DNA of 64,000 nucleotides. It comes from Morella rubra (taxonomy: Eukaryota > Streptophyta > Magnoliopsida > Fagales > Myricaceae). A program made the translations under genes and the position numbers. The DNA is taken from positions 25,436,254 through 25,500,253 of the forward strand of contig CM025853.1 in assembly GCA_003952965.2 (NCBI GenBank), written 5' to 3'. The notes beneath the pieces are model-generated. The model ran no database searches. It was not told the DNA's origin and saw only the letters and a list, made by a program, of their open reading frames with translations. Shown piece after piece: positions 44,730-56,440 of this stretch (position 1 is the first letter of the stretch; every line of letters begins with the position of its first letter).

Positions 44730-45975
44730 TAAATTCCTTAGTAGTTGATGTTTATTTAATAGCGTTATTCTTCTTTTATTGAATAGGCATATTGTTTAAT
44801 TAATTAAATACCAATTATCTTTTTAAGTTCTATTTTTATTTTCCCTTATTAACGAAAGGTGGCCGGGCCTATTGGGCCCAATGATGGAGTGCCCCAATTT
44901 GATCAGATTTGGACCTCCTTGTTTAAAACTCAATTTTTATTTCATTTTAATTAATAATTACTTAATGGACTAATTATGGCTCTTAATGAGACCTTATGAT
45001 TTGGGCCTCAAATTTAATTGGTATTGAGCTCAAATTTTTACCCTAGGACCTCTAAAAAATGCTTAACACTGCCATGGGCCCATATTTTTTCGTTTGGACG
45101 TTTTTACCCCTGATTTTTACAGGAATCCCGAAACTACCCCTGGTGGCCTCTTTGGTCATTTCTACCCTTTTTACACATCTTTTTTCGGGTTTAGTCTAGA
45201 ATGTCTCAGTGACCTACACTAATTTTATCAGGGCCTAAATAAATACATTTTTCATCAAAAAGGTGCACTACTCAATCGGGTACCACAAGGATGATGAGAA
45301 ATGGCTTGCATGTTATTTTTCTTTTCGTCTACAGCACACACACGAGATATCTAACATATATGGGCACTTTCTTTTCACTAAAACCATGTCCTTACATATC
45401 AGTACTGAAACATATCATTAAAGAGAGAGAACAACTTAAAAACATCAATATTTTTCAAGTAAATGCAAAGAAGAACATGTAATGCATTTTCCTTTCTCCT
45501 TATGGCCAAACCATGGCCATCTTTTAATTCTTTCCAGCCAATTCAGTTATTGACAGCGACTCATTAGCATATAACTTACCATTTGCACATTCCCAAAATT
45601 TTCATGTTAAGGCATTCATGCAAGATATAGGTGCATATAGTCATGAACAAACAAAAAGTTTCATCATCCATTACATGCAACCACAAAGATGCATCTTTTA
45701 AAAAAAAAACAAAAAAAAAAGATTTATAAAAATATATAATTAAAAAAAAAAAAAAAAGAGGTATAAATGTGTGTCATTTGCAACTATAGGGCAGTAGCAT
45801 ATTTCCACACAAAACAAGCCAAAAATCACATTTTCTCCCACAAAACCCTACATGCAACTATGTCCTTACCTTCTAATTTCGGTGGATATAGATTTCCAAA
45901 GAGACAAAACCCTAAAAGAAATGCAAAAGTTTAGGAAAGGAACAAAAACAAAAGCTGAAAACTCAAAAGCAAGGG

Positions 45976-46832
45976 GGGACAAGGTGCTGACCGAACCTCC
46001 TTTCCTCCTTCCCCCCCCCCCCCCACCTTTTTCTCTTCTTTCTTTTTCCTCTTCTTTCCTTCGGCTGCAACTCTCTCTTCTCTCCTTCGGTTCTTCTCTT
46101 TTCTCTTATGTCTCTCGCCTCCTCTCACTTTCGGGCAGATGAGTATTTTACTCACAAGTCTCTATCTTCTCTTTTAGTCGACAAAACAAGGAGGAAAGCA
46201 AACTAAGATGAGCTCTCCGTCTCCTCCTCTATCCTCACACCCTACTTAGCTAGGCAATAATTAGAATCTCTCTACAAATCCATTTTACCCACAAATATTC
46301 AGCCACCGAACTACCCCATAGCCAACGCGTTCTTGCATGTAAAGAAGACAAAAAAAAAGGACCAATAAACAAGCACCATGCAGTCGGCTAAAGAAGAGAG
46401 AGAGACGGGGACAAGGTGCTGACCGAACCTCCTTTCCTCTCCTCCTCCCCCCCCCCCCCTTTTTCTCTTCTTTCTTTTTCCTCTTCTCGGCTGCAACTCT
46501 CTCTTCTTCTCCTTCGGTTCTTCTCTTTTCTCCTATGTCTCTCGCCTCCTCTCACTTTCGGGCAAATGAGTGTTTCACTCACAAGTCTCTATCTTCTCTT
46601 TTAGTCGACAAAACAAGGAAGAAAGCAAACTAAGTTGAGCTCCTCGTCTCATCCTCTATCCTCACACCCTACTTAGCTAGGCAATCATTAGAATCTCTCT
46701 ACAAATCCATTTTACCCACACATATTCAGCCACCGAACTACCCCATAGCCAATGTGTTCTTGCATGTAAAGAAGACAAAAAAAAAGGACCAATAAACAAG
46801 CACCATGCAGTCGGCTAAAAAGAGAGAGAGAG
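45976..46832. repeat. tandem duplication, two ~430-bp units
   Basis: Unit 1 (about 45976-46407) and unit 2 (46408-46832) share GACAAGGTGCTGACCGAACC, CTCACTTTCGGGCA, CTACTTAGCTAGGCAAT and AAGCACCATGCAGTCGGCTA in order, with few differences. Each contains a C-tract and CT-rich stretches. The open frames seen here derive from the C/T-rich tracts and are not convincing genes. Confidence 0.88.
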
Positions 46833-47384
46833 GAGGAGTAAAAGCAACAAGAGATAAGGTGGCATTAAATGCAAAATGCATGTTCAATTCAGCCAAGACA
46901 TGTGTGCACTACAATTAAATGCAAGATAAAGATATAAATTAAGTGTAAGATTAAAAACAAATGAATTAAGAGCATAAATATACATTATAATTCGGTTATA
47001 ACCTTAAGAGAATTAATTTAAATTGTTAATCAAGGATCATGAAACATGCTACTTACTATGAATACAAAGCAAGAGATAAAATGAAAGATAAATATCACTT
47101 TGAAAGACTCTTTAATAAAATTAAATTTCCTAATGTAAATAGTGACAAAATATTCACAAGTATCGAGCTCAATAAGAAATAATATAAAAACAAATGCAAC
47201 ACCTAAATTTTCAAAATTAAGAAAATTAAAAATGTGCAAAGCGAGTATATTAAAAATAATGTAAGCTCAAGGAAGAAATAATTTAAATGAGAAAACTCTC
47301 ATTAGCAATATCTATATATATTATATATAAGATATGTTTCAAACAGGTGAAAAAAAAAAAAAAAAACTAGGGTGGGGCGTTACA

Positions 47385-48590
47385 AATATGCACTCAATCT
47401 CAGCTGAAATCATCTCTATAATTAATAAATCTCTCGCAATTTTTTCAATTTCATTTTTTGGATAATGGGATATCTGAAGGTCTAACACGTCCCGCTCCAA
47501 TGGTAGTGGAATCCGGTGACTGGGCTCGTAGAGGTGGCAGACTAGTGGGCTCAAAAAATAGCCCATAAAAGAGCTCCAGCAATTTTTCCATAGCTGGCTC
47601 TTCTTCATGGGTTCTGAATTGTTTTGAGCCCAGTGAGATAGAACGTAATTGCAATATATAGGCCTTTTTTTTGTTATTATTGGGTTCCTTTTCCCAATTT
47701 TTTTTTTTTTTTTGTCTCCTTTGTCTTGTTAGGCGTTAGCTGAGAACGGATTAATTCTGAACAAAGATAATCTGTTCAACGCTATGCAAAGGGACGATTA
47801 CATTGATAGAAAGGAAGCTAATAGATTAATGGGCAGCAAATCAAGGACGACTGAGCTCAAATCTTGTCGTTTAATCAAGAACTCCAACCACTCTAAAATA
47901 GTTGTACAAATATAACCATCCAAAATTGGCCACGTTGGTTCTGCTCTCTCATGCAGCTCCACCATCGATCTCCTTCGTAGAAAAACCTCATCCATAACTC
48001 AATGAAAGCCCAGATGATCGGTCCCAATTTTCGAAGCCACTGAGTCTTGAAAATGGCATCACACCTCTCAATGGCTAAGATGTAGAAGTCCTCCACAAAC
48101 CTCTTCTCCTGTACCAACACCGGAACGTCCCGACACACCCTGCCGCTCACCATTCTCTCATTGTCGGCTACTGTGACTTGGAAATTGGTGATGTCATCCA
48201 CCTCCAGTCCAATAACTCTAATTTATCATTCAAAAAATTGTGGGTGCTTCCAGAGTGAACCAAAATGGTGAGTACATGGCACCCAGTTTCCCTCGGATTC
48301 GCATCGTCTGACATGCCGTAATGCCAGTGAGAGCATTCAAACTGATTTCAGGTATGACCTCATCTTCACTCTCCTTCATTCCCGACTCCTCCCCATCCTC
48401 TCCTTCAGTGCAAGGAATTCCCGCATTCAATGTAGAACAACCATTTGCATTTATGTCCCACTGAGAATTTCTCGTCACAATTAAACCAGAGTCTTTTAGC
48501 TCGTATTTCGTTTATTTTCGCCGTGCAGAGGCGGCGAATTACGTGTTTTTTGGGGCCGCGACAAGCAGGAGATGGAAACAGTAGCGTTCC
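47385..48590 (-). pseudogene. Ty3/gypsy gag-protease-RT fragment (proximal half)
   Basis: Minus strand from 48590: a zinc knuckle FNCDEKFSVGHKC in which the first expected Cys is Trp; PEISLNALTGITACQTMRIR; then, after a frameshift near 48280, LVHSGSTHNFL, where the protease Asp (D-S-G-S-T) is His; VLVQEKRFVEDFYILAIERC, DAIFKTQWLRKLGPIIWAF; and the RT N-terminus LFFEPTSLPPLRAQS, then NEIEKIARDLLI. This order and these motifs are typical of chromovirus/Tekay-like plant gypsy elements. Frameshifts and lost catalytic residues show an old relic. Continued at 42954 after the insertion. Confidence 0.82.
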
Positions 48591-49800
48591 CGGCACACAT
48601 GGTGCTCCTCCATGGATCTGAAATTGGGCCCCTTCAAAACTCGTTGGTTCTGGCTTTTCTAATGGAAGTGAAACCCATCATAAATGATCACTCCAACATC
48701 GTCCGAAACAAAGCTCTCTTCTCTGGCGTGTTCAATAACTCAATAGTTAAAAATGCCAACTTTATTCTCGGACAAATTATAGGTGAAGTAAGTATGAATT
48801 TTATTACTCGTAAACAAATCCTATATGTAACTTATGTTCAAGTTGTAGATTCAATTTGAGTGTCTAAGATTTATCTTGTGTTTGCAGCCTAATTACTGCG
48901 ACTTCCCAGCCTAATTACTACGAGGTTCGTCTAAAACAGGTATACTAGATTAGTGTAACAATTTCGCTCGTTATACAATATATATATATATATTCTGTTA
49001 TAGTTTCTTGTATTATTTGTGGCCATTTTAAACACATATAAATTACTTGTAGGGATAGATATATTTTATTTGTGCTGTAATGGAGCAAGAGGAAGAAACA
49101 AGACGATAGTAAGAGTGGGTGAATGTTGCTATAAACTTCCTCTAATTTTCCTTAAAGTTACTTTTTATCTAGAGATATTCTTAGTTGGTACTTTTCTCGA
49201 GGGTTTTAATGTAGATGTTTATGGTTCGCGTATGAAAAAAAAAAAAACTCATGAGTGATTGTTAAGCTAGACCATCAGAGGAAAATATTTTTTGAAGATG
49301 AACAGAGAACAACGCAATGCAGCCAAAATAATGGCAAGTTGACTATCATTCCTTTTAAGAAAGAGCAATCATAACCGTAAGATGTGAGTAATTTGTGTGT
49401 TAGATTGGGAAGTGTACATTAAATATCATATGGGTAATGCATATTGCACCTAATGTGACCAATGATGGTATAATTTCACTGCGAGTACAAAGAGTAAGAA
49501 ATCAGTAAGTGGGTGTAAAGTGCCAAAGTACTCATAGTTGTATGGTATAGAATGTATTTATCTAAACAAAATTATTATATGTATGGGAAAATAATGTGTA
49601 TCATGTCGAAATTATGAATTTCTCGTCTATGTTTCAAAGAATGCTGATATGTAATCACTATAACTGAAAATTGGTTGAATATTAATCTTAAAAAATAAGT
49701 TAAGGTATTATTTTTTTTTCTCTTGAGCAATTAGTTTTAGAATATATGCACAAATAAAAGATATAAGTATAGCTAGGTAGGAGGGAGAATACACCATTTA
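48591..49800. other. no recognised gene; one unassigned ORF
   Basis: A plus-strand frame 48572-48859 (METVAFPAHMVLLHGSEIGP, ... IVRNKALFSGVFNNSIVKNA) is protein-like, but I cannot assign it. It could be a host exon ending near a GTAAGT-type donor (48789). The rest is AT-rich without features. Confidence 0.3.
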
Positions 49801-51236
49801 AAAATCATTCAAGCATATGTTCGAACGTGTATACTAAAACGCGTAGTTCAAGTACGTTTGAACTTCTTAACAAATCGTCCTGATAGTATCTCCTAAATGG
49901 TTCGTTTGGTTTTACCGTTTGAGAGGTAAAATCAAAACGGTGCAGGTTAACTTAGTCTTGTCTGAACGGTAATAGAACGTTCGAACGTTGTAAACAAAAT
50001 CAATTCGTAGGTGAGTCAACTCAGACATGAAAAACGTTACAAAACTCAAAACAATCTAGATATACTTACCTAAACGCGTAAACAAATGCCCAAATACTCC
50101 ACTATCTCATGAAACACAATTTCTCAAAATTTGAGGCCAAATGGACTATTAAAAACATGCAAAAATCCAATATTTATCAAACTAATTTTTTTTTTTCAGA
50201 AAGCTAACTAAAAATACATATTTAAGCAGTTAAAAAATGTCACAAACTAATTTGGATTATGAGAATGTCAGTGACAATGTGGTTTGCTTTGAAAATGGGG
50301 CGGAAGTTGGAGGAGGATTGAAAGAGTTTTCCTGTGTTGGAGTGATTTTGTGAGAAATGAGACTTGGGCTCCATTTTCACGTTTTCAACGTGTCGTTTGA
50401 CCGATATGGGCTGACACAACACCTCCTTATTCGTCAACTTAACCGCCCATTACCATCTGAATTGTTCATGCTAGTGTTCAAATAGGAGGAGTGTAACGAC
50501 TATCTCTACCCATACCATCCGAACGGAACATATAACGATTCAACAGTTTGCGCATGAAAATTCATAAAGCTAGAGACTGTTCACATACTATCCAAACAGT
50601 ATATGTTTTTGTTTCGACAGTTTGTGCATGAAATTTTATTAGCTCGCGACTGTTTGTTTATCATCCGAACGGTTATGCATACCGTTCGGACGGTTATAAC
50701 GGTAAATGAGACGTGTTGACATGAAGTGCATTAATGGGCGGTAGGTATGCATCACATTCAAACATTTCTTTCTTACGTCCAAATGATGTTTCTTTTTTGG
50801 GACAAAACGACTACGCGTCGCAGAAAATAACAGTCTGGTTTGAACATGATATTTCTTATGTCCAAACGGTTTCGTGTCGTGTCCCGAAAAGTAGCTACAT
50901 CTTTCGAACGTTATAATGTTTGTTCGGACGGTAATTACAGGACAAAAACAACCATCCAAAAGGTCAAAAAAAAATCGGACAAAAGTTTTCGTCGTAAAAA
51001 GTACATATATTTTTTCGTACGTCGTAAATCCATAGACATCCAACCCAAAAAATCGAGAATTTTTTTGGGATAAAAACTTCTATCGCAAAAAAAAAAAAAA
51101 AAAAAAAAAAAGTAAAAAATGATGGAATTATTTTCCTTCAAAAAATTAATTTGCCACATCCAAAAGAGTACTTTTTTGGAAGAATTTTTAGCGCCTAAAA
51201 AAAAAACCATCTTGAAAGATCAAATTTCTTGTAGTG
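49801..51236. mobile_element. CACTA-4: CACTA right end with subterminal motifs, left end not found
   Basis: The terminus TTTCTTGTAGTG ends at 51236, followed by GTA. Many GTTCGAACG, CATCCGAACGG and CGTTCGGACGG motifs (for example 49820, 49978, 50510, 50660-50695, 50905 and 50925) match the subterminal set of CACTA-2. No transposase sequence remains. I found no CACTAC start preceded by GTA, so the left boundary is approximate or the element is truncated. Confidence 0.65.
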
Positions 51237-51600
51237 GTAGCAACACTTTATTTTATGAATTTAATATCCTTTTGTTTCAAGTAATAGACAAACAAGAAAG
51301 TAAAATCGTCTTCACCTTCGGTTTCAACTTGGACTCCCAATTAATATTCCCATGCTTGGCGAAAAGGCGCTTCACGATCGATAGGGTCCAACCCCATAGG
51401 GATCATATATACCTCAATATGTTGATACTCTCTCGTTCAAATTCTCTTAATTTCCATTGCTCTGCTGGGTCTACGTTCTCTAAGTCAAGCCTCTTCATGA
51501 GCTCTTTGAAGTCTTCCTCACTGTCCTTAAAATATTCTTGAATACATTGCTTCGATTGTGCTTCTTCTCAATTGATGTCCTTGCAATCACACCAGTGTTC
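51237..51600 (-). pseudogene. PEARLI-4-like exon remnant next to CACTA-4
   Basis: The minus strand encodes EEDFKELMKRLDLENVDPAE, then QWKLREFERESINI. After a frame slip and stop it continues KRLFAKHGNINWESKLKPKV, then KTILLSCLS. These align with EEDFKVHLM, QWKFKEYEQKSFNIEGY and KYGDVSRESKLNHKVKSVLL at 7560-7900. The downstream part is cut at the CACTA-4 end. Confidence 0.68.
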
Positions 51601-52749
51601 TATAGCTAAAGTCATACTTTGAAATAAGATGCCTTGCCTTTCTTCTTAGCAATGACTATCGTTGCCTATCTATTTCATGAGTTTATCCTTTAATTCACGA
51701 ATGCTTCAAGTAATATCCACAGTTCTTAGTAACGCTAATATTGTTTGCTTTTCAAAAGAGATTCTTCCTTTCTTCTTCTCCATCATAATATATATTTTTG
51801 TTGCCTCAAAAGAGAATTGTCAGTCCTTTCCATTAGAAAGAAGAGAGAGGGTGGTGAAAAAGATCATTCTTAGTTTTTATGCAAGAAATTAAACTTCTAC
51901 CTTCTTTGGTTTCTGCAATTTCTAATTGTGAGGTTGTAAATTGGGCTACAAAAGTTTTCACCTACCTGATCAAGCAAGCAGCGAAACCGATTGGGCTAGC
52001 ACAAATAATAAAACGAGGAAAAAGTTATTCCCTCTCTTGTGCTCGTCAAACTCGTTGGCATCAAATATAGTCATATGATATGTTGTATACATGTCGAAAC
52101 CTGATCGATCTTGATGTATCACTTTTAAGTGACTGGACTTACATCTAAGTAAAGGAAATTTTTTTGACAAAAAACCGAAAAAAAACCCAAGGATTGCTAG
52201 TAATCATATTGAAACCTAGGACCATTTTTTAGAAGGATGTAAAACCAAAGGAAAAAGTTGTTTAACCTTTTTTTTCATTTTCTATAATTTTGAAGACATA
52301 AAATCTAAATTCTAAGTAATAAATGTGCAAGCCGACCAAGTTAGCAATTAACTAGGGAATGTATCATTTACGTAACGAATTTAGTAAGCTAGCAATATAA
52401 GGAATTAATTAAATGGGGAAATCTTGATTTCCAGTAGCCCAAAAAAAAAAAAAAAAAAAACTAATTTATAATCTACTGTTAGATGGGCAGGGAGTTGGAT
52501 TTGGACATAGGCATATAGTTTATATATATATCTTTTTACGATGAAATTTTTACTGGCGAAAATTCTCATAAAAAAGATCGTCTTTAAACCAAGCCTGAAA
52601 AATAAAGAGAATTAACAAAGGGAATAATAAAGATGAGATAAAAAACAATCAGCACGACGAAAGAGATAATAAATGTTTTCATCTCTTATGAGTATGACAT
52701 CTGACCTCCCACTTGGCCAATGTAATTATGTCAAACCAATTATTAGGAC
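51601..52749. repeat. segmental duplication block, copy 2 (partner 25440-27617 plus 32428-32520)
   Basis: Collinear with copy 1 minus its insertions. The unoccupied sites of the 26031-27248 solo LTR (near 52147) and of copia A (between about 52530 and 52630) are both readable. A run of A at 52440-52460. No gene recognised. Confidence 0.82.
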
Positions 52750-55000
52750 AAATATGTATGCCAGAATAGACGCCGACTCATGCTCTGGGGATAACATCAA
52801 AGGAGACCCTCACCTGCAAACGTCCATTTCACTAATAGGATGCTTATCATAACTTCTAACCGTTTGTTGTAGAGCTTTCATCTCCCTTAACATAGCTTCT
52901 ACTTTTGCACTCATTTCACTCTCTCGTTTTTTTGCTTCAAAACGGAAGTAAGAGCGGGTGACTTTGGTTAACCTGATCCACAAGAAACTCCACTTTGAAG
53001 CCTGCTTCCTGCAAACTTTTCAGGTTGCCCCACCAAACGCAAGTTTATCTTTAGAGATTTCGGCAACCAAGGTTTTGCACATCTTGTTCATAGTCCAGCA
53101 CAAATGCGAAAGTAAAACGACTTCACCTTGTGCTTTAATTTAGACTCCCTACTAACATCTCCATATTTGGCAAAAAGCCCCTTCAGGATAGGGGCCAGCC
53201 CCGAGGGAGCATATATCCCTCAACGTTGACAAAGTCTTTGAATTCCCATTGATTTTCCAAATCTGCTTGCCTCCTCATTTCATAAAACCCGTCTATAAGC
53301 TCTTTGACGAAGTACTCCTGGATATCATTGCTCCCATCGTTTTGATCCTCAATTGATGTCCCTAAAATCTTGCGATTCTTCCATCTTTGCGGTGTAAAAC
53401 AGTTCTTTATCTCTTCTTTTTCATCTTTATCCATAGAACAAAGTATGTATACCACGTCTTTTTCATCTTTATCTCTTCGTCTTCGTCGTCTTCCTCTTCG
53501 TCTTCGTCGTAGTAGTCGTGTTGGTCTAAAGAATCAGATATTTCCTTCTCTTCGTCTTCTCCGATTGTCATTGGCGCACCCACAATTCTCATGTCTACAC
53601 CTCCGCGCTCTCCTTTGAGTAAGGATACAACCTTGCAAGCAATAATGTTGATTAAGATCAACAAATTAACAATTTTATCCAAATCCACTGTTCAGATAAA
53701 TTTTGGAGTCTTTTAGGTCCATTCATGAGCAAGGAAAAGTATTATCATTTTCTCTATGGTATAGGGGAATGAATTAACACATAAGAGTATTTGTATAATT
53801 TCTAGGGGATATTCCTTCAGAAGACACCAAAGTCTGGTTGAACTACGAATTAAGCCCGGCCAAGAAGAATTCATAATTATATTTTTTCATTAGCAAAACT
53901 TAGAGACAGATGTTCAATCTGTAACCACTAGTTATACATACGTTATATTATCATGATCGAAAAACAGTTATACGTATTATTCAAGAAAAGTTCAAATTAA
54001 AAGATATCGGTTCATGACATCAATGGTCGAACTCGAATGACATGCAGAAAAAGGCATCCGGTACTTTTCTTTCTTTTTATTTATAATGTGCTAGACTTGT
54101 ATATTTCAAATTAATGTTAAGCAACATCTTGCTTTCTGAAAATGCTTTCATTTTATCACAAAAAGTAAACTAAAAGCTGCATGTAACAAAATTAAAACCT
54201 TTATAATGAAGTAAATATTATCAAGGAAAAAAAAAAGAGCGAGAGTGGGCATACCTCTGACATTACACAATGCACATGAGCAACAAATTTGCACTCTGAA
54301 CAATAATAGACACAAACGCGAGGATCTCTCAATTCCTCGCAAGTGTTGCAGTAATATTCGTCATCTGGATCATCATCTTCAACAATTGAATCCTCAAAAG
54401 TGAGACAATCTACCTGACTTTCATGTTTGATGGTATACGGTAGTGGACCACACAAAAGATGTATCTTGAAATGCACTCCACACATTGGAATCCAAACCCT
54501 GTGTAAAGCTTAATTCTTCGGGCAATGGCATTAATGGTGATTTGCAAATGCTATCATAAGCACGCAGTTAATATCAGAGGGTAAGTACTCTACGAAACGA
54601 AGAAGGTGTAGGTGACCTTTGTACTTGATACCCTGTTTCAATGGGAAGCAGATTGAGCACATGTAGAAATGGCATTCGTCACAATGGAAATATTTCTAGT
54701 ACTGCGATCCTGGTCACAGGAGTTGCATCTTGTTGAAGGAGGTCGTCTATCAACCAATGTGAGACGGTGTCCAGGATGAAAAGGGTGTTCCAATATTTCT
54801 TGTGGCAGTGGCACGTCAGCACAAGATTCATGCAATTGATATCGCAATCATATAGCAGGAATAGAATGGACCTGATTCTCGTCCCTTTCTCTTGCATTGA
54901 ACGCAACTATATTGCAAACGTTCGCCATCGCCAAATCCAGCCATGCGGATGAGAGAAATGTGAATATAATCTGTTCGGTCAGTAGGAGTAAAGGAATTTG
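52750..55000 (-). pseudogene. DC1 + PEARLI-4-like fusion gene (copy 5), most complete copy, frameshifted
   Basis: Minus strand, 5' to 3'. The DC1 exon (about 54990-54250) encodes YQLHESCADVPLPQEILEHP, CNSCDQDRSTR (then a frameshift before the expected KYFHC), the CGVHFKIHLLCGP repeat, the acidic DDDPDDEYYCNTCEELRDPR block and YYCSECKFVAHVHCVMSEV, followed by a donor-like GTATGCCC. After a ~600-bp intron, an exon (about 53645-52770) encodes VVSLLKGERGGVD, a very acidic EDEEEDDEDEE linker, CFTPQRWKNRKILGTSIEDQ, NVEGYMLPRG, MNKMCKTLVAEISKDKLAF, the GFKVEFLVDQV block and a coiled coil REMKALQQTVRSYDKH. Several frameshifts exclude a functional product. The order implies a DC1-linker-PEARLI-4 protein. 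Confidence 0.7.
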
Positions 55001-55009
55001 ATCATCAGG

Positions 55010-56440
55010 CCGTGTACTTATGGTTAACAACGCCAAAGTAGTTTAGATGATGCAAGTTTGAATAGTTTCGTAACACAAAATTAACATTGTAAGTCGTTAA
55101 TTAAAGATATTGTAAATCATTAGCAGTAATTAAACGTTAAAGATAATATTTTAACTCCCCAATAAACATTAAACATAAACACAAAATTATCATTTTCTAA
55201 GTAATTAAAGATCTTGTAACTCGTTAATTAAATATATCAAATCGTTACCAGTAATTAAACATTAAAGATATTATAACTCACCAATAAACATTAAACAATT
55301 AGGATAGATGCATGGAGGTACGTACACCGCAATAATGTTAAACAAATAATTAGGATGCTCGATCGATCATTATAGCTAGGAATTAAAATTCTAACCAAGA
55401 ACATATATATCTATATATTATATAATTCCTATTAACACTATTTTCTTTCTTTAATAATATGTAATATATATACCTCCAGACCACAACATCCCATACGACG
55501 CTCAACAAGTTGTCTTCTGAAAATGGAAATAGAATTAGTACTCGTTAAACCAATTAGGATGCATGGAGGTACACCAGATCAATTCTCCATATTCATCCAA
55601 TAACAATTTCTTTACTAATTTCGACTCAGAGTTAGGAAGGTTCAAATTCCTACACAATTCTCATATTTAGTTTTTTTTTTTTTAAGGGATGAATATTAAC
55701 TATTGGAATCAATTTAACACATCATAAATTACAGTTTTGACATATTGTATATTCTAACTATCAATGTTAGTCATTTTGCACCCTGTCAAATTTAATGGTA
55801 AAAAAAACTTAAAATGATGATAATGCTTCCTATGACTGAATGAATTGACAAAAATATCCTCAAGCATATACGAACATGCGCAAACTGGGTCACAATATTA
55901 TTGTCATTCCAATATAATTTGACAGAAAATTTGAGGAATGGTGAAAAGTGTACAATATAAGATTGGCAAGACTAATTAAGCTAAAAGTAGTCAAGTCGAG
56001 AGGAATCATGTGGGTTTATAGACGGGACTGTAAATTGGAAAAATGTCATCGAATCACATACAAAATATAATAAAACATATAAATCAATAAAATAAATCTT
56101 GCTTTACAGTATAATTTTCACATGAATAGGTTACAACAACAACATATTCTGTAAGTAGCACTTGTAGTACCTGGAGTAAGAAAATAATGTTGAAATGATC
56201 TCAACTCTATCCTTGTGTTCAAGGCTAATTGGTTTTGCTACCTCTAAACTTGGGTTTTATAACCCCCCACGGGCATTACTTTGCTCTCAAGTACAATGTT
56301 TTGACCTCCTTAGAAAGGGAGCATATGCTTTCCTTAGCTCCCCCCACCCCCCAGTATTACTTTGCTCTCGAGTCGCTGAAAATTTGATGGATCGAATCCG
56401 GGTCTTCTTGAGATGAGTTTATGATCTGATCTATATGGCC
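55010..56440. repeat. segmental duplication block, copy 2 (partner 33000-34258 and 39700-39780)
   Basis: AT-rich and collinear with copy 1. It includes the stretch 56163-56380 that copy 1 lacks (or lost when copia B and its 5' flank arrived). Poly-T at 55673-55683. No gene. Confidence 0.82.

Larger units (their letters stand above)
42955..47384. mobile_element. very large (4430 bp) TG...CA unit with 5-bp target duplication, probable solo LTR
   Basis: Starts TGTCACACCACGTGCC at 42955 and ends GGGGCGTTACA at 47384, with a perfect 5-bp duplication AATAT (42950-42954, 47385-47389). It splits a gypsy pol relic whose two halves (42600-42954; 47385-48590) are collinear across it, which independently supports the boundaries. 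I see no pol genes, no primer site and no internal pair of LTRs. LTRs of this size are known in Tat/Ogre-type gypsy elements. A gene-less derivative whose short LTRs I failed to see is the alternative. Inside are a Tourist-like MITE and a 430-bp tandem duplication. Confidence 0.75.

Noticed and set aside
45930-46604. Proline- and arginine-rich open frames
   Set aside because: They are translations of C- and CT-rich tracts that are tandemly duplicated; opposite-strand frames overlap them.
46905-46930. A CACTACAA start as the left end of CACTA-4
   Set aside because: The preceding bases do not match the GTA that follows 51236, and the place lies inside the giant LTR, before its boundary at 47384.
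49650-49680. CACTATAACTG as the left end of CACTA-4
   Set aside because: It lacks the CACTACAAGAA consensus and is not preceded by GTA.
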